A DNA stretch of 18,131 nucleotides from Bdellovibrionaceae bacterium UBA2466 (GTDB lineage: Bacteria; Bdellovibrionota; FAC87; UBA2466), in contig DDPO01000159.1 in assembly GCA_002342225.1 (NCBI GenBank), forward strand, positions 1 to 18,131, written 5' to 3'. The notes beneath the pieces are model-generated. The model made no database searches and was not told the DNA's origin. It saw only the letters and a list, made by a program, of their open reading frames with translations. Made by a program: the position numbers and the translations under genes. Positions 1-6,283 of the stretch are shown here, piece after piece. The first letter of the stretch is position 1. Every line of letters starts with the position of its first letter.

Positions 1-23
1 ACAAGCTTAAAAGGTATCGGTCA
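1..23 (+). repeat. RAYT-associated repeat, copy A (cut by window edge)
   Basis: This is the right part of a ~38-bp repeat. It is a perfect 23-bp inverted match to 890-912 and shares its AAGCTTAAAAGGTA core with copy B (69-106). It ends in the half-motif GGTATCGGTCA at 13-23. A 10-nt spacer follows, then an intrinsic terminator at 34-66. The first half-motif, GGTGTCAGTCTCC, would lie just left of the window; this is predicted, not seen. Confidence 0.85.
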
Positions 24-33
24 TCTTTCAAAG

Positions 34-66
34 TCCCGATTAGCAAAATGCTAGTCGGGATTTTTT
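34..66 (+). terminator. Intrinsic terminator after repeat copy A
   Basis: An 11-bp stem with one G-U pair (34-44 with 50-60, starting TCCCG and ending CGGGA) has a 5-nt AAAAT loop and is followed by six T. The T-tract lies on the + strand side, so it should end transcription of a + strand gene left of the window. The 10-nt spacing from repeat A matches the spacing at the other end of the locus. Confidence 0.8.
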
Positions 67-68
67 AT

Positions 69-106
69 GGTGTCAGTCTCCCAATAAGCTTAAAAGGTAA
101 CTATCA
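69..106 (+). repeat. RAYT-associated repeat, copy B
   Basis: This is a full-length copy in + orientation, starting GGTGTCAGTCTCC. It matches copy C (890-927, read on the other strand) at about 34 of 39 positions, with the differences concentrated in the second half-motif (GGTAACTATCAC instead of GGTATCGGTCAC). Its right edge supplies the stop codon of the transposase gene, which is read on the opposite strand. With copy C it forms an inverted pair bracketing that gene. Confidence 0.85.
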
Positions 107-748
107 CGACAGATAAATCGCCGTTAACTCCCTAATTAATTTCTGTTGGTTATTGTCCTTAGAGAACTCAAATTTAGGTCTTCTTAACCCAAGACCAATT
201 TGTCTTTCTAAATTGGCTCTTACGGGGCTATTAAGCCAATCTATTAAATGTTCGGTAGACTTAGGAACCATCGACCACAAAGGTCCTATGCCTGAAACTA
301 TGGGCAAAGTGCAATTTGGTGTAGCCGATGAATAAGGGTGATCCTGAACCCTCTCAACCAAACCCGCTCTGACAGGGTTTCTTAAGACATATTTTAAAAC
401 ATAAGCAGTTGCATATGGAGAATCCAACAAGCTCCATTTATATCTTCCTCCGAAAACATGATTGATTCTACGAGCAGACCTTTGGATGTTTTTAGAAACA
501 GCAGTCATAAAGTGCCGCATCACATCACCTAAATCGCTTTGAGGCGTTTCAAGAATCATATGAAAGTGATTAGACATCAAAACAAAGGCAAAACAACGTA
601 CATGATAGTCTGTTGTTATTTTTGAAATTGATTTGGAAAAAATACTCCAAGTCTCTTCTAAAGGAATATAGAACCACTCCTTATTATTAGAGCGTGAAGT
701 GACATGATACGGGTATCTATCTGTTAAAAAAAGGGGGCGTCTTGGCAT
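104..748 (-). CDS. REP-associated tyrosine transposase (RAYT), Y1/HUH family
   Basis: This 214-residue protein is of the IS200-like Y1 transposase family, a single-strand DNA nicking and joining enzyme. The N-terminal YHVTSRSNNKEWFY block (residues 14-27) is typical of RAYTs. The HUH metal-binding motif is H61-F-H63 in SNHFHMIL. The nucleophile is probably Tyr120, in KYVLRNPVRAGLV, the equivalent of the RYIHLNPVRAGLV block of the family. RAYTs usually occur as single copies and act on short chromosomal repeats rather than moving as ordinary insertion sequences; here the gene sits between inverted copies of such a repeat. A weak AGAGAAG ribosome site precedes the ATG by about six nt. By eye the gene is more AT-rich than its neighbours, suggesting transfer. 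All catalytic residues look intact. Confidence 0.92.
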   Translation of the reverse strand: MPRRPLFLTDRYPYHVTSRSNNKEWFYIPLEETWSIFSKSISKITTDYHVRCFAFVLMSNHFHMILETPQSDLGDVMRHFMTAVSKNIQRSARRINHVFGGRYKWSLLDSPYATAYVLKYVLRNPVRAGLVERVQDHPYSSATPNCTLPIVSGIGPLWSMVPKSTEHLIDWLNSPVRANLERQIGLGLRRPKFEFSKDNNQQKLIRELTAIYLS

Positions 749-847
749 GACTATCTTCTCTAAACTAGTCTTCTTTATAGAAAAAGAGAATCAGGGTAGC
801 GAAGATTTCTCCGTAGATTGTTTTTGAGATTCGTTAGAGATTAAAAC

Positions 848-879
848 AAAAACCCCAGCTGGGCTAAGCCCAACCGGGA
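848..879 (-). terminator. Intrinsic terminator of the sigma-54 regulator gene
   Basis: Read on the minus strand, a 12-bp stem (879-868 with 864-853, three G-U pairs) starts TCCCGG, has a TTA loop and is followed by TTTTTGTTTT. It lies 10 nt past repeat copy C, which itself contains the regulator's stop codon, so it ends that transcript before the transposase gene. Confidence 0.8.
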
Positions 880-889
880 TTATTAATAG

Positions 890-927
890 TGACCGATACC
901 TTTTAAGCTTGTTAGGAGACTGACACC
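890..927 (-). repeat. RAYT-associated repeat, copy C, overlapping the regulator's 3' end
   Basis: This is a full 38-bp copy on the minus strand. GGTGTCAGTCTCC (927-915) is followed by a 14-nt linker containing the palindrome AAGCTT, then GGTATCGGTCA (900-890). The two half-motifs share GGTRTCRGTC as a direct repeat with 27-nt start-to-start spacing. Positions 890-912 are an exact inverted copy of 1-23. The stop codon of the neighbouring regulator (912-914) lies inside the repeat. Confidence 0.9.
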
Positions 928-2345
928 AAATCTTCTTCGTCGTCGTCGATGCTTAAGTTGCCGAGACCGTATTTATCGACACGATAGCGCATGCTCCTGA
1001 AACTGATATTAAGAAGCTTAGCTGCTTTTTTCTTTACTCCACCGGTTTGCTCGAGCGCTTTAACAAGAAGAGCTCTTTCAAAATCGGCTGTTAGTTTCTC
1101 CAGCTCGATTCCCTTAGCGTCATCGATCTGAATCGCATGGGGAGCAACTTGTCCTGGAGCTTCTTCTCTAGCTTCAAGCATGTGCTTAGGTAAACTCTCA
1201 GGAAGAATAACGGCACCGGGCTCAAGAGCCACTGTTCTCTCAATAATATTCTCCAGCTCACGAACATTACCAGGGTAGTGATACCGTTTTAATACATCCA
1301 TTGCTTCGTTGCTAATCTTCTTCACATTCATTCCCAAGATCTTGGAGAACTTATCCAAGAAGTGGCCTGAGAGCATTGGAATATCTTCTTTGCGTTCCCT
1401 CAAAGGGGGACAAGTGATTTGAATCACATTCATTCGGTAGAAAAGGTCCTCTCTAAACCTTCCTGCCTTGACCTCTTGCTCGAGGTTTTTGTTAGTTGCT
1501 GAGATCACTCTCACATCCACAGTAATATCTTCAGTTCCACCAACACGCTTAAAAGTTCCTTCTTGAATAACTCTGAGCAGTTTTACTTGCATCGTTAATG
1601 GAAGTTCGCCTAATTCATCTAAGAAAATAGTTCCGGTATTAGCGACTTCAAAAAGCCCTTTCTTATCTGCGATAGCACCTGTGAAAGAACCTTTCTTGTG
1701 TCCGAACATTTCGCTCTCCATCAGATTCTCTGGAATCGCACCACAGTTCACCGTTACGAAAGGTTTATCTTTGAGTGGGCCATTGTAGTGAATAGCTCGA
1801 GCAATTAACTCTTTACCAGTACCGCTTTCACCGTTGATAAGAACTGAGCTCTTGGTATTAGCTACTCGTTTCACAAGTTCATAAATTCTTAGCATTGGGG
1901 GGGCACCACCAATAATATTGTCAAAAGCGTATTTGGTGCCGAGCTCTTTTTTGAGCTGCTGATTTTCAATTCTAAGAGATCGCTTCTCTAGGGCTTGTCG
2001 GATGACAATTTTGACTTCATCAATTTTAAATGGCTTTTGAATGTAGTCGTAGGCTCCGCGCTTCATAGCTTCTACAGCGATTTCCGTAGAACCAAATGCA
2101 GTGATCATTAGGACAACCATTTCAGGGTCGACCTCTTTCACTTTGGTTAAGAGCTCCAGACCTGACATTTCTGGCATTTGAATGTCAGAAATAATGAGAT
2201 CAACAGGGTTCTTCTTTAAAAAATCAAACCCTTCAAGGCCATTGGAAGCCGTAAAGACTTCATAGCCCTCTCTTTTCAACATGATCTGGAAAAACTCACG
2301 TATGCTCTCTTCATCATCAACTACGAGGATTCTGCTTAAAGCCAT
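912..2345 (-). CDS. Sigma-54-dependent response regulator, PilR-like (NtrC family)
   Basis: This 477-residue enhancer-binding protein activates RNA polymerase carrying sigma-54. An N-terminal receiver (residues 5-120) has the acidic pair D10/D11, phospho-acceptor D54, T82 and K104. The AAA+ domain follows: Walker A GESGTGKE (172-179), the sigma-54 contact loop GSFTGA (219-224, the common variant of GAFTGA) and Walker B FLDE (241-244). A Fis-type helix-turn-helix lies near 430-460 (QTGGVKKKAAKLLNISFRS), which resembles PilR most closely. An AGAGGTG ribosome site precedes the ATG. The cognate kinase is not in the window, so pilin control is family inference. The last codons (V-S-V-S-stop) are made by repeat copy C. 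A run of seven C at codons 148-150 could slip. The gene is probably monocistronic. Confidence 0.9.
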   Translation of the reverse strand: MALSRILVVDDEESIREFFQIMLKREGYEVFTASNGLEGFDFLKKNPVDLIISDIQMPEMSGLELLTKVKEVDPEMVVLMITAFGSTEIAVEAMKRGAYDYIQKPFKIDEVKIVIRQALEKRSLRIENQQLKKELGTKYAFDNIIGGAPPMLRIYELVKRVANTKSSVLINGESGTGKELIARAIHYNGPLKDKPFVTVNCGAIPENLMESEMFGHKKGSFTGAIADKKGLFEVANTGTIFLDELGELPLTMQVKLLRVIQEGTFKRVGGTEDITVDVRVISATNKNLEQEVKAGRFREDLFYRMNVIQITCPPLRERKEDIPMLSGHFLDKFSKILGMNVKKISNEAMDVLKRYHYPGNVRELENIIERTVALEPGAVILPESLPKHMLEAREEAPGQVAPHAIQIDDAKGIELEKLTADFERALLVKALEQTGGVKKKAAKLLNISFRSMRYRVDKYGLGNLSIDDDEEDLVSVS

Positions 2346-2408
2346 TTAACACCTCTACTAAAAAATCGCGTCAACTAGCGCAATGTAACTTAATCTGCAG
2401 ATACTTTG

Positions 2409-2424
2409 AGCAACATCCATACCA
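2409..2424 (-). promoter_or_regulatory. Candidate sigma-54 promoter (-24/-12) for the regulator gene
   Basis: The minus strand reads TGGTATGGATGTTGCT, which matches the sigma-54 pattern TGGCACG-N4-TTGCW with the correct GG-N10-GC spacing and two C-to-T changes. The predicted transcript start is near 2398, about 53 nt before the ATG. The gene itself encodes a sigma-54 activator, so self-activation is plausible. No convincing sigma-70 promoter was seen in this gap. Confidence 0.45.
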
Positions 2425-2438
2425 GACAAAAATCGTCA
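2425..2438 (-). repeat. 14-bp direct repeat, proximal copy
   Basis: The sequence is TGACGATTTTTGTC on the minus strand, identical to 2511-2524. It contains a small GAC/GTC dyad around an A/T tract and directly abuts the -24 element of the candidate sigma-54 promoter. It could be a binding site for the regulator encoded downstream; the protein that binds it is unknown. Confidence 0.5.
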
Positions 2439-2510
2439 TAACTGTGCTAAGGCAGGTAGGATTCGAAGAGTATTCTGTCTAGTTCATTTACTTGACTCGG
2501 TTAAAATAGC

Positions 2511-2524
2511 GACAAAAATCGTCA
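2511..2524 (-). repeat. 14-bp direct repeat, distal copy (possible upstream activator site)
   Basis: This is an exact second copy of the element at 2425-2438, 86 bp further upstream. Relative to the predicted start near 2398 it lies at about -113 to -126, where sigma-54 activators commonly bind. It is also close to the 3' end of the opp operon, where I saw no strong terminator, so a role in RNA 3' structure cannot be excluded. Confidence 0.5.
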
Positions 2525-2567
2525 GGTTTCTCGAGGAGAAAAATTGTTTTCAAGAAGAATGCGGGCG

Positions 2568-3551
2568 CTATTTGACTTCGAAGCAACTGACTTGCTGAGC
2601 GGAATTACGATAGTTTTTAAGTTCCGGGGCATGTTGCTTACAGCTCTCTTGAGCAATGGGGCAACGCGCGTGAAAAGAGCAACCTTTTGGGGGATTTATG
2701 GGCGATGGAATCTCGCCACGAAGCTCAATGCGTTTTCTAAACTTTTCGATTCGAGGATCTGGAATGGGCACTGCGGAAATGAGAGCTTGCGTATAGGGGT
2801 GCTGGGGTTGGGAATACAAATGGTCTTTAGGGGCAAGTTCCACAATTTTGCCTAAGTACATGACAGCAATTCTGTCCGCGATGTATTTCACAACGGCGAG
2901 GTTGTGAGAAATAAACACGATGGAAAGATGAAGTTCTTTTTGAATTTCTTTGAGAAGGTTTAATATTTGGGCTTGTACTGAAACGTCCAACGACGAAACC
3001 GGTTCGTCTGCGATGATGACTTTAGGTCTTAACACCAGAGCTCGAGCAATCGCAATTCTCTGTCGTTGCCCGCCAGAGAATTCATGGGGGTATTTGGCTA
3101 GCGCTTTTTTACCGATACCTACACGGTCTAGAAGCTGTTCCAAGTTCTTTTGGCTATCGATTCCGCTCCAAAGTCCGTGGGCTTCCAACGGTTCCCTTAA
3201 AGTGGCTTCGATGGTCATTCTGGGGTCTAGTGACGCATAGGGGTCTTGGAAGATCATTTGAATTTGTGGTCGGACATTTCTGAGAGCTTCGCCATGTAAA
3301 CTGAGAAAATCTAATCCCCCCAGTTGAATATTGCCCGATGTCGGTTCTTGTAATCGGAGAAGTGCTCTTCCGAGCGAGCTTTTTCCACACCCAGACTCTC
3401 CCACAAGTCCTAAGACCTCGCCTGGGTATAGATCAAAAGAAACGTCATCGACTGCTTTTAGGGTGGCTGTGGCCTTAAAGTTAAAAAAACCAGATCGAAG
3501 CTTGTAATGAACTTTAAGACTCCGAACGCTCAAGCTAGGTGTGGCACTCAT
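2568..3551 (-). CDS. oppF: Oligopeptide ABC transporter ATP-binding protein OppF
   Basis: This is the second ATPase of the peptide importer. With the start chosen here it is 327 residues: Walker A GESGCGKS (51-58), ABC signature FSGGQRQRI (158-166) and Walker B VIIADE (178-183). A C-terminal oligopeptide/dipeptide extension carries Cys 291, 297, 304 and 323, the same spacing as in OppD. An upstream TTG at 3572 would extend the frame, but the ATG at 3551 has a GGAG site 8 nt ahead and overlaps the oppD stop as ATGA, the usual translational-coupling arrangement, so I place the start there. It is the last gene of the operon. Confidence 0.93.
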   Translation of the reverse strand: MSATPSLSVRSLKVHYKLRSGFFNFKATATLKAVDDVSFDLYPGEVLGLVGESGCGKSSLGRALLRLQEPTSGNIQLGGLDFLSLHGEALRNVRPQIQMIFQDPYASLDPRMTIEATLREPLEAHGLWSGIDSQKNLEQLLDRVGIGKKALAKYPHEFSGGQRQRIAIARALVLRPKVIIADEPVSSLDVSVQAQILNLLKEIQKELHLSIVFISHNLAVVKYIADRIAVMYLGKIVELAPKDHLYSQPQHPYTQALISAVPIPDPRIEKFRKRIELRGEIPSPINPPKGCSFHARCPIAQESCKQHAPELKNYRNSAQQVSCFEVK

Positions 3552-4516
3552 TGGAACTTCTCCACGTGACAAAAAGTTTCATGATTGTGGGCGATCTTTC
3601 GGCTAGTCGGAAATGTAATTTGACAAATATCTGTTCTAAATTCGCAACGTTCGTAGAAAGGACACCCTTGACCAACTTGGCTAAGATCGGGAATGCTTCC
3701 GCCAATCACTGGAATTTTATCTTGAAGAACATCAACTCTCGGAGTGGACCGCAATAAGGCGCGAGTGTAGGGATGTTCAGATTGGTGAAATAGAGTTTCC
3801 ACAGGCCCTTCTTCAAAGATTCGTCCGGCGTACATGACCACCATTTTATCGGCCAGCCCTGCAATAACCCCCAGATCATGTGTGATTAAGATAATAGCCA
3901 TCTGGGTCTCTTTTTGAATCTCACGTAATAGGTCGAGGATCTGTGCTTGGACTGTGACGTCAAGAGCAGTTGTGGGTTCATCTGCAATGAGAATTTCTGG
4001 GCGAGTAGTAAGAGCCATCGCGATCATGACCCTTTGTCTCATTCCACCACTAAACTCGTGTGGATAGGATTTCATCGCTTTCTCAGGTTCCGCAATTCCG
4101 ACTCGGCTCAAAGCTGCACAAGCCTCTTTCCATGCATCTCGTTTGGATTTTTTAAGGTGAATAATCAAGGGTTCAATCAGCTGTGAACCAATCGTAAGAT
4201 AAGGATTGAGTGATGTCATTGGCTCTTGAAAGATCATACTGATCTTGTTGCCACGAATGGTCCTAAGTTTTTCTTCCGTCATTGCAAGGATATTTTCGCC
4301 GCGAAAGAGAACTTCACCCTCGGGAATCTTAAGAGGGGGTGAAGGTAGTAGTTTTAAGTAACTTAATTGAGATACCGATTTACCGCTGCCGCTTTCTCCC
4401 ACGATTCCCAATGTCTGGCCCGGTTCGATGGAGTAACTAATACCATTAACCGCTTTTACAACTCCTCGCCGTGTATGAAAGTGGGCTTTAAGATTTTTGA
4501 TTTCTAAAATTGCCAT
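3548..4516 (-). CDS. oppD: Oligopeptide ABC transporter ATP-binding protein OppD
   Basis: This 322-residue cytoplasmic ATPase powers peptide import with OppF. Walker A GESGSGKS is at 40-47, the signature FSGGMRQRV at 155-163, Walker B ILIADE at 175-180 and the switch His at 213. The C-terminal family extension has Cys 285, 291, 298 and 316; in this family these cysteines have been linked to iron-sulfur binding. The start overlaps the oppC stop as TAATG, and the end overlaps oppF by 4 nt, so the two ATPases are translationally coupled. It could serve dipeptides rather than longer peptides; sequence alone does not settle the substrate. Confidence 0.94.
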   Translation of the reverse strand: MAILEIKNLKAHFHTRRGVVKAVNGISYSIEPGQTLGIVGESGSGKSVSQLSYLKLLPSPPLKIPEGEVLFRGENILAMTEEKLRTIRGNKISMIFQEPMTSLNPYLTIGSQLIEPLIIHLKKSKRDAWKEACAALSRVGIAEPEKAMKSYPHEFSGGMRQRVMIAMALTTRPEILIADEPTTALDVTVQAQILDLLREIQKETQMAIILITHDLGVIAGLADKMVVMYAGRIFEEGPVETLFHQSEHPYTRALLRSTPRVDVLQDKIPVIGGSIPDLSQVGQGCPFYERCEFRTDICQITFPTSRKIAHNHETFCHVEKFQ

Positions 4517-5364
4517 TAGTCTCGGGCCCCCTTAGGGTCTAAGGCGTCTCGTAGACCATCACCTAAAAAGTTCAGTGAAAATAGGGTGAGTGAAAGCATT
4601 AGCGCAGGAAATAGAAGAATCCATGGTGCGATCTCCATGACTTCAACCCCACTTGAGATCAACGTTCCCCACGAAGCCATAGGAGCTTGTACTCCGAGTC
4701 CCAAAAAGCTTAAGAAGGCCTCTTCCAATATGACAGAAGGAATTGTGAGCGTAAGATAGACGATAACTGGCCCTAAAGTATTTGGAATAAGGTGTTTTAG
4801 AATGATATATCGGGTTTTAACTCCGACCGATCTTGCAGCATCGACAAACTCTTTCTGTTTGAGGGATATGACCTGTCCACGCGTGATTCGTGCCATGGTT
4901 AGCCACTGAGTGAGACCTAAGGCAACAAACAGTAAAAGAATATTGCGTCCAAAATAGACCATTAAAATAATCACCATGAAAATAAAGGGTAATGCATATA
5001 AAATATCGACGATTCTCATAAGAATCGTATCCGTTTTACCACCGAGATAACCTGAAATAGCTCCATAAATAACGCCCACTACGACACTTATAAGAGAAGC
5101 TATTATTCCGACGGCCATTGAAATTCTCCCGCCATAGAGAATGCGAGTAAAAAGATCTCGCCCTAAATTGTCGGTACCAAACCAATGGGCGAAAGAGGGC
5201 CTAGCTAGTGTGAGTTCCAGATTTTGTGTCTCAAATCCATAGGGTGCAATCCAAGGAGTGAGCACACATAACAGAATCTCTAAAGTAAGGAAAATAGCCC
5301 CAAAGACTGCGAGTTTATTTTTTAGAAGTCTAGCCCAAGCATCTGACCAAAGACTGTTACTCAT
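4516..5364 (-). CDS. oppC: Oligopeptide ABC transporter permease OppC
   Basis: This 282-residue inner-membrane permease has about six hydrophobic segments. The family hallmark HWFGTDNLGRDLFTR (60-74) follows the first membrane span and identifies the DppC/OppC type. The EAA loop that contacts the ATPases begins at DAARSVG (175-181). It overlaps the oppB end by 8 nt. It pairs with OppB to form the membrane channel. Confidence 0.94.
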   Translation of the reverse strand: MSNSLWSDAWARLLKNKLAVFGAIFLTLEILLCVLTPWIAPYGFETQNLELTLARPSFAHWFGTDNLGRDLFTRILYGGRISMAVGIIASLISVVVGVIYGAISGYLGGKTDTILMRIVDILYALPFIFMVIILMVYFGRNILLLFVALGLTQWLTMARITRGQVISLKQKEFVDAARSVGVKTRYIILKHLIPNTLGPVIVYLTLTIPSVILEEAFLSFLGLGVQAPMASWGTLISSGVEVMEIAPWILLFPALMLSLTLFSLNFLGDGLRDALDPKGARD

Positions 5365-6277
5365 ATTTCACCCTTGGGTCGAGAAGCACGTAAAAGATAT
5401 CTACGAGAAAATTGCAAACGAATATGAGAGTGAAATAGAGAAGAGAAGTTCCCATGACCACGGTGTAATCTCTATTCAAAGCACTTTCGATGAAAAACCT
5501 TCCAAGTCCCGGAATATTAAAAATAGTTTCCGTAACTAAAGCTCCCGTAATAATCCCAGCCAGTGCGGGTCCCAAGTAAGAAACTACCGGTAATATACCT
5601 CCTCGGAGGGAGTGCTTTAACAGAATTTGTGTTTCAGTTAATCCCTTAGCTCGCGCCGTTCGAATAAAATCTTGGTGCCGAATTTCCATGAATCCGCCCC
5701 TTGTAAGCCTAGAAATATAAGCTGCGTAAGCAAATCCCAAAGTAAGCGAAGGCAACAATCGATCTTGCCAGCTATTCCATCCAGCTACAGGAAGCCAGTT
5801 GAGCCAGAGGCCAAAAATGAGAACCATCACAGGACCCACTACAAAAGTTGGTAGACATATTCCTAAAATGGAGAGGGACATTGGAATATAGTCATAGAAA
5901 GTATTGGGCTTCAAAGCAGCTAAGCCCCCCGCAGATATTCCAATGAGAAGAGCCCAACACAGGGAGATGAGACCCAGTTCCATGGAAACAGGAAAAGCTT
6001 CTGCGATGATTTCGTTCACGGTCCGGTTGGAGTGTTTGAATGAGGGTCCTAGATCAAACCGAGAGAGGTCTCTTAGATACCTAAAGTACTGTTGAATGAG
6101 CGGCTCATCCATGTGGTATTTAGCCTCAAGATTTTTAAGAACTTGGGCTGGAACTTTCTTTTCAGCCGAAAAGGGGCCTCCTGGAGCGAAACGGATCATA
6201 AAAAACACCAGAGTTACGACGAGTAAAAAGACAGGAATCATCGTGAGTAAGCGGCGTAGAATATAAGTTAAGCCCAT
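5357..6277 (-). CDS. oppB: Oligopeptide ABC transporter permease OppB
   Basis: This 306-residue inner-membrane permease begins with the usual YILRRLLTMIPVFLLVVTLVF first helix. A periplasmic segment with PGGPF follows, then several membrane spans. The EAA coupling loop is at RTARAKG (206-212) with KHSLRGGILPVVS after it. It starts 6 nt after the oppA stop with a TAGGA ribosome site. Length and order match the BC permease pair of peptide importers. Confidence 0.94.
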   Translation of the reverse strand: MGLTYILRRLLTMIPVFLLVVTLVFFMIRFAPGGPFSAEKKVPAQVLKNLEAKYHMDEPLIQQYFRYLRDLSRFDLGPSFKHSNRTVNEIIAEAFPVSMELGLISLCWALLIGISAGGLAALKPNTFYDYIPMSLSILGICLPTFVVGPVMVLIFGLWLNWLPVAGWNSWQDRLLPSLTLGFAYAAYISRLTRGGFMEIRHQDFIRTARAKGLTETQILLKHSLRGGILPVVSYLGPALAGIITGALVTETIFNIPGLGRFFIESALNRDYTVVMGTSLLYFTLIFVCNFLVDIFYVLLDPRVKYE

Positions 6278-6283
6278 GGGTTC

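Noticed and set aside
1..927. Classical insertion sequence with terminal inverted repeats
   Set aside because: The encoded enzyme is a Y1/HUH transposase, which does not use such ends, and no target-site duplication is visible; a repeat-associated RAYT locus is the better reading.
2425..2524. Two identical 14-bp repeats as a possible CRISPR array
   Set aside because: Only two units, too short, and separated by 86 bp; a binding-site pair fits better.
2525..2567. TTTCTC/GAGAAA dyad (2527-2541) as terminator of the opp operon
   Set aside because: AT-rich six-bp stem with a three-nt loop, and the T-run lies on the wrong side for the minus strand; no strong terminator was found there.
2544..2855. 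Plus-strand open frame opposite oppF
   Set aside because: Composition is that of an antisense shadow, no ribosome site, and it overlaps a well-supported ATPase.
3552..3572. TTG start for oppF
   Set aside because: ATG 3551 has GGAG at good distance and an ATGA overlap with oppD.
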